From Neoroseomonas alkaliterrae (lineage in GTDB: Bacteria > Pseudomonadota > Alphaproteobacteria > Acetobacterales > Acetobacteraceae): a stretch of DNA of 64,000 nucleotides. Position 1 is the first letter of the stretch; each line of letters opens with the position of its first letter. Position numbers and translations under genes: made by a program. Where the stretch lies: positions 124,001 to 188,000 of the forward strand of contig NZ_JACIJE010000006.1 in NCBI RefSeq assembly GCF_014199195.1, given 5' to 3'. This document shows positions 17,839 to 29,180 of the stretch, one piece after another. Under the pieces are notes generated by a model. That model did not search any database. It saw only the letters and a list, made by a program, of their open reading frames with translations, and was not told the origin of the DNA.

Positions 17839-19333
17839 GCCGGCCGGCGGCGAAGCGCACGGCCTCCTCGGCGGCGCGGAACAGGGCGCGGGCCTTCTGC
17901 ACCGTCTCCTCGTACTCGGCCTTGGGGTTGCTGTCGGCCACCACGCCCGCGCCGGCCTGGACATGCATGATGCCGTCCTTCACCAGCGCGGTGCGCAGCG
18001 CGATGCAGGTGTCCATGCCGCCATCGGCGCCGAAATAGCCGATGCCGCCGGCATAGAGGCCGCGCCGCGAGGGTTCCAGCTCCTCGATGATCTCCATCGC
18101 GCGGATCTTGGGGGCACCGGTCAGCGTGCCCGCCGGGAAGCCCGCACAATAGGCGTCCAGCGCATCGAGCCCCGCCCGCAGCCTCCCCTGCACCTCCGAG
18201 CCGATGTGCATCACCTGCGAATAGCGCTCGACCTGGAACTGCGCCGTGACCTTGACCGTGCCGATCTCGGCCACGCGGCCGACATCGTTGCGCCCGAGGT
18301 CGAGCAGCATCAGGTGCTCCGCCCGCTCCTTCGGGTCGGCGAGCAGCTCGGCCTCCAGCGCGCGGTCCTCCTCCGGCGTCGCGCCGCGCCGCCGCGTGCC
18401 GGCGAGCGGGCGCACCGTCACGGTGTTGTCGCGGCAGCGCACCAGGATTTCCGGGCTCGCCGCCACCACCGAGAAGCCGCCGAAATCCCCGAACACCAGG
18501 AAGGGCGCGGGGTTGATCCGCCGCAGCGCGCGGTAGAGGGCGAAGGGCGGCAGGGCGAAGGGCACCGAGAAGCGCTGCGACGGGACGATCTGGAAGGCAT
18601 CGCCGGCGCGGATGTACTCCTTCGCCTTCTCCACCGCGGCGATGTAGCCGGCCTCGGTGAAATTGCTGTCGGGCTGGGCGAGGCGCGGCAGGTTGGCCGG
18701 CGGCGCGGCGCGCGGCACCGGCCGGTCGAGCGCGGCCTCGGCCTCGTCGAGGCGCGCCTCGGCGGCCTCGATCAGCGCGCCCGGCTCGCCGCCGGGCCAG
18801 ACCGGGGCGCAGAGCGTCAGCGTGTCCCGCACATGGTCGAAGATCGCCATCAGCGTGGGCCGTGTCAGCACCGCATCGGGGATGCCGAGCACATCCGGCT
18901 TGAGCGAGGGCAGCTTCTCGATCAGCCGCACCATGTCGTAGCCGAGATAGCCGAACAGCCCCGCCGCCATCGGCGGCAGCCCGGGCGGGACGGCCATCCG
19001 CGCCTCGGCGATGGTCCGGCGCAGGCTGTCGAGCGCCGCGCCGGGCTCGGGTTCGAAGGCGTGGGGGGCGGTCAGCGCGTGGCGGTTCACCTCCGCCCGG
19101 CCGTCGCGGCAGCGCCAGACGAGGTCGGGCGCAAGGCCGATCGCGGAATAGCGGCCGCGCGCGGCGCCGCCTTCGATGGATTCCAGCAGGAAGGCATGGG
19201 CCTGCGCGCCGCCCGTCAGCTTGAGGAAGGCGCCGACCGGGGTGTCGAGGTCGGCCACGCGCTCGCGCACCAGGATGGCGCCGCGCCCGGCCTCCAGCGC
19301 CGCCCGGGCGCTGCCCGCGGACATCTCGTTCAT
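17819..19333 (-). CDS. trpE: Anthranilate synthase component I
   Basis: This 504-residue enzyme converts chorismate to anthranilate with TrpG. The chorismate-binding domain shows FQIVPSQRFSV, VVAASPEILVRC, MLLDLGRNDVGRV and GAPKIRAMEIIEELEP. The N-terminal LLES at residues 49-52, inside AHAFLLESIEGG, is the element known in TrpE for tryptophan feedback binding, so feedback inhibition is expected. Length is normal for the unfused form. The ATG overlaps the stop of the upstream foldase gene by four bases. TrpG is encoded about 1.5 kb further on, beyond an inserted glycosyltransferase-like gene. Confidence 0.95.
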   Translation of the reverse strand: MNEMSAGSARAALEAGRGAILVRERVADLDTPVGAFLKLTGGAQAHAFLLESIEGGAARGRYSAIGLAPDLVWRCRDGRAEVNRHALTAPHAFEPEPGAALDSLRRTIAEARMAVPPGLPPMAAGLFGYLGYDMVRLIEKLPSLKPDVLGIPDAVLTRPTLMAIFDHVRDTLTLCAPVWPGGEPGALIEAAEARLDEAEAALDRPVPRAAPPANLPRLAQPDSNFTEAGYIAAVEKAKEYIRAGDAFQIVPSQRFSVPFALPPFALYRALRRINPAPFLVFGDFGGFSVVAASPEILVRCRDNTVTVRPLAGTRRRGATPEEDRALEAELLADPKERAEHLMLLDLGRNDVGRVAEIGTVKVTAQFQVERYSQVMHIGSEVQGRLRAGLDALDAYCAGFPAGTLTGAPKIRAMEIIEELEPSRRGLYAGGIGYFGADGGMDTCIALRTALVKDGIMHVQAGAGVVADSNPKAEYEETVQKARALFRAAEEAVRFAAGRRERGNG

Positions 19334-21222
19334 CGGCCGCTCACCTGCTCCAGCAGCTGCGTGTTGATGCGCACATTGGCACGGGCGCGCAGGGCCACGG
19401 CGAATTGTTCCTCGAGCTCGTCCTGCATGGACTGCTCGATCTCCCCCCTCATCCGGCCCAGGCCCAGCGGGTCGGAGGCCGGGTCGAAGCGCAGCACCTC
19501 GACCAGCCGCGCCACCGCGAAGCCGTCCCGCGTCTCGACCATGGTCGGCGCCTGCCCGCTCGCCTCGAACAGCGGCGCGACCAGCTCGGGCGGCAGGGGC
19601 GCGGCGGTCGCCGGGTTGCGGCCGAAGGGGCCGACGCGCTGGAAGGGCAGCCCGGCCTCCTCCGCCACCTCGGAGAGCGGGCGGCCGGTCCCGGCGGCGG
19701 CGAGCACCGCCGCGGCGCGCTCCTCGGCGGCGCGGCGGCGCGCATCGGCGAGGTAGGCGGCGCGGACCTGCGCCTCCACCGTCTCGAAGGGCCGCAGCGC
19801 GGGCGGGCGCACCTCGCGGATCTCGATGGCCACGAAGGCCTCGCCCATCTCGGTCATGCGCGGGGCGTCGCCCTGCCGGGCGGCGAAGATCGCGCGCAGG
19901 AGGTCGGCGCGCTGCGCCTCGGGCACGGGCAGGCTCGCGGCGCCGCCCTCGGGCGCATTCCCGGCGGCATCGGTGGTGACGGTGGCGACGGCGAGGCCGA
20001 AGCGCTGCGCCACATCCGCAAGGCCGGCGCCGCCGGCGAGCGCATCCTCGACCCGGTTGGCGCGCTCATAGGCGAGGTCGAGCGCCCTGTCGCGCGCCAC
20101 CTCGAGGCGCAGCGCGCCGCGCACCTGCGCGAGCGTCCGGCTCTCGGCCGGCTCGACGCGCTCGACCTGCAGCACATGCCAGCCGAAGGGGCTGCGCACC
20201 GGGTCCGTCACGCCGCCCGCGGGGGCGGCGAAGGCGGCGGCGCCGACCGTCTCGATCGGCATGGCGGCGCGGTCGAGCAGGCCGAGATCCGCCGCCGTGC
20301 CGCCCGCCGCCACGGCCTGCGCCTCGATCGCGGCGAAATCGGCGCCGCCGCGCCAGGCCTCGGCCAGGGCGCGCGCGGCCTCCTCCGTGGGCAGAACGGC
20401 CTGGCGCAGCGCGCGGCGCTCGGGCGTCTCGAACTGGGCGCGGCGCTGCTCGAAGGCCTGGGCGAGCGTCGCCTCGTCGAGCTCGATCTCCCCGGCCACC
20501 GCCTCGGCCGACAGGACCGCGACCGCCACCTCGCGGTATTCGGGCGCGGAGAACTGCGCCGGGTTGTTCTCCTGGAAGCGGCGGAGCTGCGCCTCGGTCG
20601 GCGCCTCGGGCTCGGGCATGGCGGCGCGGGCGACCTGCACCACCTCGGCCACCCGGCGCTCCATCAGCCAGGCGAGCAGCGGCGCCGCGAGGGCATCCGG
20701 CCCGGCCGCGCCCGCGCGCACCGCGCCGGCGAGCTGCTGGCGCAGCACGTCGCCCGCCACGACCTGCAGGAACTGCGCCTCGTTCAGCTCGTTCTGGCGC
20801 AGCAGGCTGTCGAAGATGGGGCGCGAGAAGGCGCCGTCCGCCCCGCGCAGCCCGGGAATGGAGAAGACCGTGTCGCGCACCGCCGCGGCCGGGGCGACGA
20901 TGCCCAGGCGCTGCGCCTCGGCGCGCAGGGCGCGGTCGGAGATGAGCTGCTCGAGCGAGGCGGCGGCGACGGCGCGGCGGACATTCTCGTCCGGGTCGAA
21001 GCGGGCGCCGAGCTGGCGGGCGAGGCGCGCCATCTCCCGCCGCGCGGCGTTCTGCGCCTCGGTCAGCTCGATCGCGCTGTCGCCGACGCGCGCGACCGCC
21101 GTCTCGCGGCCGAGGTTGCGCACCACGTCCTCGATCCCCCAGACGGCGAAGGAGAGGATGAGGAGGGCGAAGAGGATCTTGGCGACCCAGGTGCCGGCCA
21201 TCCGGCGGAGCGCGGTGAGCAT
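19330..21222 (-). CDS. Membrane-anchored peptidyl-prolyl isomerase, PpiD/SurA-like
   Basis: This 630-residue periplasmic folding factor is anchored by one N-terminal membrane helix (WVAKILFALLILSFAVWGI, about residues 12-30). A SurA-N-like region follows (AVARVGDSAIELTEAQNAAR, residues 43-200). A parvulin-type domain lies at about 265-355, with DLGLLDRAAMPIETVG and FGWHVLQVERVEP, and a long C-terminal region resembles PpiD. The start at 21222 is chosen because the membrane helix follows directly; the frame is open upstream but reads as low complexity. It heads the minus-strand run into trpE with a 4-base overlap. Its promoter should lie in the divergent gap with tpiA. Confidence 0.88.
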   Translation of the reverse strand: MLTALRRMAGTWVAKILFALLILSFAVWGIEDVVRNLGRETAVARVGDSAIELTEAQNAARREMARLARQLGARFDPDENVRRAVAAASLEQLISDRALRAEAQRLGIVAPAAAVRDTVFSIPGLRGADGAFSRPIFDSLLRQNELNEAQFLQVVAGDVLRQQLAGAVRAGAAGPDALAAPLLAWLMERRVAEVVQVARAAMPEPEAPTEAQLRRFQENNPAQFSAPEYREVAVAVLSAEAVAGEIELDEATLAQAFEQRRAQFETPERRALRQAVLPTEEAARALAEAWRGGADFAAIEAQAVAAGGTAADLGLLDRAAMPIETVGAAAFAAPAGGVTDPVRSPFGWHVLQVERVEPAESRTLAQVRGALRLEVARDRALDLAYERANRVEDALAGGAGLADVAQRFGLAVATVTTDAAGNAPEGGAASLPVPEAQRADLLRAIFAARQGDAPRMTEMGEAFVAIEIREVRPPALRPFETVEAQVRAAYLADARRRAAEERAAAVLAAAGTGRPLSEVAEEAGLPFQRVGPFGRNPATAAPLPPELVAPLFEASGQAPTMVETRDGFAVARLVEVLRFDPASDPLGLGRMRGEIEQSMQDELEEQFAVALRARANVRINTQLLEQVSGR

Positions 21223-21349
21223 GCCGGGCTGATTAGCCGCCCCACCCCGGCGGCGGAAGGGGCGGCGAGACCCGCCGGCCCGCACCCCCGGGTTGGAGCC
21301 GCCCGGCATTTCCGTTACCTCGCGCCCGGAACGCCGCGAGGAGACGCCC

Positions 21350-22102
21350 ATGACGCCCGGAATCCGCCCCCTCATCGCCGGGAACTGGAAGATGCACGGC
21401 CTCGCCGCCGACGGCCTCGCGCTCGCCCGCGCGGTGGCGGCCGGCGCGGCGGGGGTCGGGGCGGAGCTGCTGGTCTGCCCGCCGGCCACGCTGGTGGCCG
21501 CGGTGGCGGCGGCGCTGGCGGGAACGCCGGTCGCCGTGGGGGGGCAGGACTGCCACGCCGCCCCCAAGGGCGCCCATACCGGGGACATCGCCGCGCCGAT
21601 GCTGGCCGATGCCGGGGCGCGCTACGTCATCCTCGGCCATTCCGAGCGCCGCGCCGCCTACCGCGAGACCGACCCGACCGTGCGCGCCAAGGCCGAGGCG
21701 GCGATCACCGCGGGCCTCGTGCCCATCGTCTGCGTCGGCGAGCCGGAGGACGACCGGCTGCTCGGCCGGGCGGAGGAGGTGGTCGCCGAGCAGATCGCGG
21801 GCAGCCTGCCGCCGGGCTTCGGCGCGGCGGGCGGGGTGGTGGCCTATGAGCCGGTCTGGGCGATCGGGACCGGCCGCACGCCGACCGAGGCCGACATCGC
21901 GGCCATGCATGCCATGATCCGCGCCCGGCTGGTCGCCGCCTTCCCGCAGCACGGGGGCGGGCTGCGCATCCTCTATGGCGGCTCGGTCAAGCCCGCGAAT
22001 GCCGCCGCCATCCTGGCCCTGCCGCATGTGGACGGGGCGCTGGTGGGCGGCGCGAGCCTGGTCGCGGAGGATTTCCTCGCCATCGCCCGCGCGGCGGGGT
22101 AG
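21350..22102 (+). CDS. tpiA: Triose-phosphate isomerase
   Basis: This 250-residue TIM-barrel enzyme interconverts dihydroxyacetone phosphate and glyceraldehyde 3-phosphate. The substrate-binding lysine is in AGNWKMHG (near residue 12), the electrophilic histidine in [10 protein letters not shown] (near residue 95), the catalytic glutamate in [12 protein letters not shown] (near residue 165), and the phosphate-binding loops in [10 protein letters not shown] and [15 protein letters not shown] precedes the ATG at 21350 by about seven bases and decides this start. Divergent from the PpiD-like gene; secG follows on the same strand. Confidence 0.97.
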   Translation: MTPGIRPLIAGNWKMHGLAADGLALARAVAAGAAGVGAELLVCPPATLVAAVAAALAGTPVAVGGQDCHAAPKGAHTGDIAAPMLADAGARYVILGHSERRAAYRETDPTVRAKAEAAITAGLVPIVCVGEPEDDRLLGRAEEVVAEQIAGSLPPGFGAAGGVVAYEPVWAIGTGRTPTEADIAAMHAMIRARLVAAFPQHGGGLRILYGGSVKPANAAAILALPHVDGALVGGASLVAEDFLAIARAAG

Positions 22103-22137
22103 CCCCGGGGCCTTCCCTTCGCTAGATACGCGGCGCC

Positions 22138-22461
22138 ATGACCACCGTCCTGCTCGTCCTGCACCTCTTCGTCACCCTGGCGCTGATCGGCGTCGTGCTG
22201 CTCCAGCGCAGCGAGGGCGGCGGGCTCGGCATCGGCTCCTCCGGGGGCATGGGCGCCTTCATGGGCGGGCGCGGCACGGCGAACCTGCTGACCCGCGGCA
22301 CGGCCATCCTGGGCACGATCTTCTTCGTGCTGGCGCTGACGCTCGCGATCCTGAACCGCGGCGCGGGCCAGCAGAACCGCTCGATCCTCGATTCGCCGCC
22401 GCCCGCCGGCGCCCCCGCGGCGCCCGCGATCCCGGCGCTGCCTGCCGTCCCGACCAACTAA
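22138..22461 (+). CDS. secG: Preprotein translocase subunit SecG
   Basis: This 107-residue inner-membrane protein has two hydrophobic helices (about residues 3-22 and 55-76) flanking the conserved [32 protein letters not shown] region (in parts), which is diagnostic for SecG. The tail is Pro/Ala-rich, common in alphaproteobacterial SecG. It assists protein export with SecYE. The order tpiA-secG-pyrG is common in bacteria, which supports the call. Confidence 0.93.
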   Translation: MTTVLLVLHLFVTLALIGVVLLQRSEGGGLGIGSSGGMGAFMGGRGTANLLTRGTAILGTIFFVLALTLAILNRGAGQQNRSILDSPPPAGAPAAPAIPALPAVPTN

Positions 22462-24182
<1,721 letters not shown>

Positions 24183-24183
<1 letters not shown>

Positions 24184-25004
24184 TGCGCACGGTCCAAGTG
24201 CGGGGCGTGGCGATCGGCAATGCGCTGCCGCTCGTCTTCCTCTCCGGCCCCTGCCAGATCGAGAGCCGCGCCCACGCCCTGGAGACCGCGGCCGCGCTGG
24301 CCGAGATGGCCGCCGCCGCCGGCGTGCCGCTGATCTACAAATCCTCCTTCGACAAGGCGAACCGCACCTCCGTGAAGGCCGCGCGCGGCATCGGCATGAA
24401 GGAGGGCCTCGCCATCCTGGCCGAGGTGCGCGAGGCCACGGGGCTTCCCGTGCTGACCGACGTCCATGCCCCCGAGCAATGCGCCCCCGCGGCCGAGGCG
24501 GTGGACGTGCTGCAGATCCCGGCCTTCCTCTGCCGCCAGACCGACCTGCTGATCGCGGCCGGGCAGACGGGGCGCGCGATCAACGTCAAGAAGGGCCAGT
24601 TCCTCGCCCCCTGGGATATGACGAACGTCGCGGCCAAGATCGCCTCCACCGGCAACGAGAACATCCTGCTCTGCGAGCGGGGCGTCTCCTTCGGCTACAA
24701 CACGCTGGTCGCCGACATGCGCGCACTGCCGATCATGGCGCAGACCGGATACCCGGTGGTCATGGACGCGACCCATGCCGTGCAGCAGCCGGGCGGGCAG
24801 GGGACCAGCAGCGGCGGCCAGCGCGAATTCGCCCCCGTGCTGGCGCGCGCGGCGGTGGCGGTGGGCGTCGCGGCGGTGTTCATCGAGACCCACCCGGACC
24901 CCGACCACGCGCCGTCGGACGGCCCGAACATGATCCCGCTGCGCGAGATGCCGGCGCTGATGGCGCGACTCAAGGCCTTCGACACGCTCGCCAAATCGGG
25001 GTGA
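24183..25004 (+). CDS. kdsA: 3-deoxy-8-phosphooctulonate synthase
   Basis: This 273-residue enzyme condenses arabinose 5-phosphate with phosphoenolpyruvate to make Kdo 8-phosphate for the LPS inner core. Recognisable segments are [96 protein letters not shown] and [14 protein letters not shown]. The ATG shares a base with the pyrG stop, so it is translationally coupled. No other Kdo gene is nearby. The organism therefore has a Gram-negative, Kdo-containing LPS. Confidence 0.96.
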
Positions 25005-25232
25005 GGCCGTGCGGCGGGCGGGGTCGCGCGAAGGGCTCGGGGCCGGCGCGCCCGGCCTCCTTGTGTTCGCCCTGCACGGGGGGCGTGTCCGGCCGGGCGC
25101 CGCCTGCGGCCTGACGGCGTGCCTTCGCGACTCGGGGGCGGCCCCGGTGGATGCGGGCGCGGCGCGCATCGCCGGGCCGGATGGGCCTCTGCCCGCCGCG
25201 ACTCGCCCTGCCCCGCGCGGGGTGCGCGTCCC

Positions 25233-25481
25233 GTGAGCGAACCGCGCATCCCGAAAGGCCATGGCGCGGCGCGCCGGCCGGTCGTGGCATCGGTGATCCT
25301 CGCCGTGATGCTCGGCGTGCTCTGGTGGTCCGTGCCGGGCGGGCTGGCGGCGCTGCGCGCGGCGGAATGGCACCCGGAAGCGGTGCTGGCGGTGCTCGGC
25401 GCCCATCTGCTCTTCCTCGGCGCCTTCGGCTGGATCGCCTGGATGTTCTGGGCCGGGCGGCGGCCGGGGGATGGCGGGTAG
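25233..25481 (+). CDS. Small membrane protein of unknown function
   Basis: This 82-residue ORF reads from a GTG at 25233 (MSEPRIPKGHGAARRP). It has two hydrophobic helices at about residues 18-36 and 50-73 (VILAVMLGVLWWSVP and AHLLFLGAFGWIAWMFWAG). Trp-rich, clean helices suggest real coding. The frame is open upstream, but residues before the GTG are low complexity. The 228 bases between kdsA and this start show no convincing gene. Family not recognised. Confidence 0.5.
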   Translation: MSEPRIPKGHGAARRPVVASVILAVMLGVLWWSVPGGLAALRAAEWHPEAVLAVLGAHLLFLGAFGWIAWMFWAGRRPGDGG

Positions 25482-25541
25482 CGATCACGCCGGATCGCCT
25501 GCTGCCAGCGGGCGAGAGGACGGGGCCCGCGCCCGGCGGCG

Positions 25542-25826
25542 TCAGATCGTCTGCCCGCGCAGGAAGCCGAGGGCGGGCAGCGGCGTCCATTTGCGCGGCA
25601 GGTCGGAGCGCCGGATCGGCGCCACGGAATAGGCCGGAATGGGCTGCTTGGCGCGGGCCAGCCAGTCGGCGTAGTCGCGCACCTGCTGGTCCCGCCAGGC
25701 GCGGTCGTTCAGCGCCTGGGCGCGGGAGCGGAACACTTCCGCGATCCGGGACCGCCGCCCGACCGTCGCCACGACGGCCCAGAGCGTGTCGTCATCCCCG
25801 CCACGGACATTGACCAGGATCCCCAC
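25542..25826 (-). CDS. Hypothetical protein
   Basis: This 94-residue soluble ORF begins at a GTG (MGILVNVRGGDDDTLWAVVATVGRR). It has a plausible beta-hairpin start, a central helix (RIAEVFRSRAQALNDRAW) and a C-terminal PRKWTPLPALGFLRGQTI. Amino-acid use is balanced, unlike neighbouring shadow frames. No clear ribosome binding site is seen upstream of the GTG. It sits on the minus strand after the LLM oxidoreductase gene, 54 bases away, so it may share that transcript. Function unknown. Confidence 0.5.
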   Translation of the reverse strand: MGILVNVRGGDDDTLWAVVATVGRRSRIAEVFRSRAQALNDRAWRDQQVRDYADWLARAKQPIPAYSVAPIRRSDLPRKWTPLPALGFLRGQTI

Positions 25827-25880
25827 GACGCAAACGGTGGCAAATCCGGGGGCGGCGGGTCAAGCGCCCGCGAGGGGGGC

Positions 25881-26957
25881 TCACGCCGCGGCGGCAGCCG
25901 GCATCCCGATGCGGTCGAGCGGGCCGAACTCGCGCTCCAGCAACGGCTTCACCTGCGCCTTCCAGGCCGCGATCGAGCGCAGCGCGGTGCCGAGCGGCAT
26001 GTCGCCCACATGGCATTGCAGCAGGTAGTGGCAGGGGCTGGCCGCGCGGATCTCGGCGGCCATGCGCGCGGCGACGGTGGCGGCGTCGCCCACCATCATG
26101 TGCGCGCCCATCTCCTCGAGGCTCGGCTCGCCCTCCCAGGGCTTCTCGACCAGCATGCCGCCGTCCATCGCCTGTTCCCGCCGGCGCAGCGCCTGGGAGA
26201 GGCGGATCTGCCAGCGGGCATTCTCGAGGAAGCGCGCGGCCTCCTCGCGGTCCTCGGTGATGCAGAAGGGACGCATGGCGCCGAAGCGCAGCGTCTCGGG
26301 CGCCTTGCCGGCGTTGCGCCACACGCCCTCGAAGCGCGCCCGCGCGGCAGCGAGCATGGCCGGGGTGAAGTGCCGCGGCGTGACCATCACCACGCAGTCG
26401 CGCTCGGCGGCATAGCGGTGCAGGTCGGCGTTGTCGCCGGCGACGTAGACATCGGGCAGGCCGCGCACCGGGCGCGGGGCGATGTGCATCTCGGGCAGCG
26501 CGTAGTGCCTGCCCTGGTGGGTGAAGGTCTCGGCGGCGAAGGCCTTCTCCATCATGGCCATCACCTCGAGCAGGCGGGCCGGGGCTTCCGCGAGATCCTG
26601 GCCGAAGCGCTCGAACTCGTATGGCTGGTAGCCGCTGCCGATGCCGAGCACGAGCCGCCCATGGGTCAGCGAATCCACCATCCCGATCTCGGCGAGCAGG
26701 CGCGAGGGATGGTAGAGCGGCACGATCACCACGCCCGAGCCGAGCCGGATGCGCGAGGTGTGCGCGGCCATGTGCGCGACCATCATCAGCGGCGAGGGAC
26801 AGACGCAGTAGTTCGAGAAATGGTGCTCGGCGAACCAGGCGATGGCGAAGCCGGCTTCCTCGGCCGCCTTCACCTGCGCCACCGCGTCGTCGTAGATGGC
26901 CGCGGTCGGCGTGCCGCGCGTGCGATAGCCCATCAGGCAGAACAGACCGACATCCAT
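25881..26957 (-). CDS. LLM class flavin-dependent oxidoreductase
   Basis: This 358-residue protein is of the bacterial luciferase-like family, which uses FMNH2 or F420. Typical features are MDVGLFCLMGYR at the N-terminus, AEEAGFAIAWFAEHHFSNY near residue 38, RIRLGSGVVIVPLYHPSRLLAEIGMVD near residue 70, HGRLVLGIGSGYQPYEFE and the C-terminal MVGDAATVAARM. The start at 26957 matches the family N-terminus, although the frame stays open far upstream through the divergent gene. Substrate unknown: monooxygenase or alkane/nitrilotriacetate-type activities are possible. Divergent from the thioesterase gene. Confidence 0.88.
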   Translation of the reverse strand: MDVGLFCLMGYRTRGTPTAAIYDDAVAQVKAAEEAGFAIAWFAEHHFSNYCVCPSPLMMVAHMAAHTSRIRLGSGVVIVPLYHPSRLLAEIGMVDSLTHGRLVLGIGSGYQPYEFERFGQDLAEAPARLLEVMAMMEKAFAAETFTHQGRHYALPEMHIAPRPVRGLPDVYVAGDNADLHRYAAERDCVVMVTPRHFTPAMLAAARARFEGVWRNAGKAPETLRFGAMRPFCITEDREEAARFLENARWQIRLSQALRRREQAMDGGMLVEKPWEGEPSLEEMGAHMMVGDAATVAARMAAEIRAASPCHYLLQCHVGDMPLGTALRSIAAWKAQVKPLLEREFGPLDRIGMPAAAAA

Positions 26958-27083
26958 GGCGCGTTCCCTTCCGTGCTTGCGGGCATGCTCCCGCGAAGCG
27001 GGCGCCGGGCGCAACCCCCCGCCCGGCTTGCCGCCGCGGCGCTGCCGCGCTGATCTGGGCGGCGACAGCGAGGGGGCGTTGGC

Positions 27084-27941
27084 GTGATCATCATCGGCCG
27101 GGGCAGCGTGCAGCAGGAGGAATGCGACGTGATGGGGCACATGAATGTGCGCCACTACGTCGCGCGGGTGACGGATGCGCTCGCCTGGCTGCTGCTGGAG
27201 GCGGGGCTGCCGCCCTCCCGCGCGGGCTTCGTGGTGCGGGACCAGCACATCCGCTTCCTGCGGGAGATGTCGCCCGGCACGCCCTTCACCATCGCCGGCG
27301 GCGTGCTGGAGGCGGCGCCGGACGGGCTGCGCTGCTTTGCCGAGATCCGCAACACCGCGACCGACGCGCCGGCCGCGACCTTCGTCACCGACCTCGCAGC
27401 ACCTGCCGGCGGGCTTGCCCTCGATGCGCTGCGCGTCGCGCTGCCCGCGCATGCGGCGCCGCGCGGGCTTTCCTTCGCGCCGCCGCGTGCCCTGCCGGAC
27501 CGCGGGGCGGCGCTCGCCATGGGCCTCGCGGAGGGCTACCGCGGCGCCGTGCGCGCGCATGAGTGCGACGCCGCCGGCGTGATGCGCCCCGATGGCGTCA
27601 TCGCGCGCGTCTGGGACGGCGTGCCCAACCTGCGCAACCGCGGCACCGGCGTGGGCGTGAAGGAGGAAGGCATGGGCAGCGCGGCGCTCGAATACCGCGT
27701 CTGCTACCTGCGCCCGATGCGCGCTGGCCAGCTCGTGACCGTCTGCAGCGGGCTGCGCGCGCTGGGCGAGAAGACCACCACCTGGACGCACCTCCTGCAT
27801 GACGGCGAGACCGGCGCGCCGGTCGCCGCGGCCGAGGCGGTGGGCGTGGCCTTCGACCTCGCCGCCCGCCGCGCCGTGCCGATCCCGCCCGCCCGGCGCG
27901 CGGCGCTGGAGGCGATGCTGGTGCCGGGCCTCGGGCTTTGA
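27084..27941 (+). CDS. Double-hotdog acyl-CoA thioesterase-like protein
   Basis: This 285-residue soluble protein consists of two hotdog-fold halves. The first carries the 4-hydroxybenzoyl-CoA thioesterase-type motif EECDVMGHMNVRHYVARV near residue 13. The second carries HECDAAGVMRPDGVIARVWDG near residue 160 and ends with TTTWTHLLHDGETGAPVAAAEAVGVAFDL. Such proteins are usually acyl-CoA thioesterases. The first half keeps the Asp (D) before the MGHMN stretch, so it is likely active. The substrate is unknown. It diverges from the LLM oxidoreductase gene with a 126-base gap that should hold both promoters. Confidence 0.8.
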   Translation: MIIIGRGSVQQEECDVMGHMNVRHYVARVTDALAWLLLEAGLPPSRAGFVVRDQHIRFLREMSPGTPFTIAGGVLEAAPDGLRCFAEIRNTATDAPAATFVTDLAAPAGGLALDALRVALPAHAAPRGLSFAPPRALPDRGAALAMGLAEGYRGAVRAHECDAAGVMRPDGVIARVWDGVPNLRNRGTGVGVKEEGMGSAALEYRVCYLRPMRAGQLVTVCSGLRALGEKTTTWTHLLHDGETGAPVAAAEAVGVAFDLAARRAVPIPPARRAALEAMLVPGLGL

Positions 27942-28040
27942 ACCGCGGATGGCGCCGGATGGCCCTGGCGCCGGGCCGCCCGCCTCGCTATCTGCTCGCC
28001 GCAACGCCCCTCCGCCGGGGCCCAGGGAGGATGCAACGCC

Positions 28041-29021
28041 ATGACCTTCGCCATCGGCCGGCGCGCGACGCTCGGCCTGCTCGCCGCCACGGCCGCGCCG
28101 GGCCTTGCCCGCGCCCAGACGCTGCAGCGCAATGCGCGCATCGTCATCGGCTTTCCGCCCGGGGGGTCCTCCGATGTCATCGCGCGGCTCTATGCCGAGC
28201 GCCTGCGCGGCGTGTTCGCGCCGACGATCGTGGTGGACGGGCGCGTCGGCGCGGCCGGGCGCATCGCGGTCGAGCACGTCAAGGCCGCGGAGGCCGACGG
28301 CACCACCATCCTGCAGACGCCGGCCTCCATGCTCGTGCTGCAGCCGCATGTCTTCCCTCGAGAGGTGCGCTACGACGCGCTGACCGACCTGATCCCGGTC
28401 TCGACCGTCTGCACCTATCCCTTCGCCTTCGCGGTGCCGCGCGAACACCCCGCGCAGAGCCTGCCCGCCTGGATCGAATGGGCCAGGGCGCAGGGGCGGG
28501 AACTGCCCTGGGCCTCGCCGGCCGCCGGGTCCTCGCCGCATTTCATGGGCATCGTGCTGGCGAAGAAGGCCGGGCTCAACCTGACGCACATCCCCTTCCG
28601 CGGCGCCGCGCCCGCGGTGCAGGACCTGATCGCCGGGCGGCTGACCTGCTTCATCGGCGTGCTGGGCGATGTCTCGGCCCATCACGGGCAGGGGCTGCGG
28701 CTGCTCGCGGTCTCCTCCGCCGCGCGCAACCCGCGCTTCCCGGATGTGCCGACCTTCGCGGAACTGGGCCATCCGGACCTGAACAAGGACGAATGGTTCG
28801 GCGCGCTGCTGCCGGCGGGCACGCCCGCGCCCATCGTCACCGCGCTGCATGGCGCGATCCGCGCCGCCGCCGCGACGCCCGAGATGATCGCGGCGATGGA
28901 GCGGCTCGAATATGCCGCGACCACCTCCGAGAGCCCCGCCGCCTTCGCCGAGCGCATCCGGCGCGAGCGCGACGACTGGGCGCGGATCGTGCGCGAGAGC
29001 GGCTTCCGGCCGGAGAACTGA
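28041..29021 (+). CDS. Bug/TctC-family periplasmic binding protein
   Basis: This 326-residue protein has an N-terminal twin-arginine-like leader (GRRATLGLLAATAAPGLARA) and a TctC-type binding domain. Family segments are RIVIGFPPGGSSDVIAR near residue 35, the anchor region with HIPFRGAAPAVQDLIAGR near residue 190 and FPDVPTFAELGHPDLNKDEW near residue 235. These proteins bind small carboxylates in the periplasm and usually deliver them to TctAB transporters. No tctA or tctB is in the window. GGGAGGATG about 15 bases upstream may serve as ribosome binding site. One of four such genes here. Confidence 0.9.
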   Translation: MTFAIGRRATLGLLAATAAPGLARAQTLQRNARIVIGFPPGGSSDVIARLYAERLRGVFAPTIVVDGRVGAAGRIAVEHVKAAEADGTTILQTPASMLVLQPHVFPREVRYDALTDLIPVSTVCTYPFAFAVPREHPAQSLPAWIEWARAQGRELPWASPAAGSSPHFMGIVLAKKAGLNLTHIPFRGAAPAVQDLIAGRLTCFIGVLGDVSAHHGQGLRLLAVSSAARNPRFPDVPTFAELGHPDLNKDEWFGALLPAGTPAPIVTALHGAIRAAAATPEMIAAMERLEYAATTSESPAAFAERIRRERDDWARIVRESGFRPEN

Positions 29022-29180
29022 CGGAGCGGCGCGGCGCGGCGGCGCCTGCGGCATCGGATGCGGGAGCATGCCGGCGGCATGGCGCGTCACTGCGCCGGAT
29101 CCGGCCGCCGCCATCGCCGGCCGGCTTGCCGACCGGGCGGCGCACGCTACCTTCGGGTCATCCCCGGGAGAGACGAGATC

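Noticed and set aside
25009..25236. 75-codon ORF after kdsA
   Set aside because: Gly/Ala/Arg/Pro-rich with no predicted structure; it resembles the neighbouring shadow frames.
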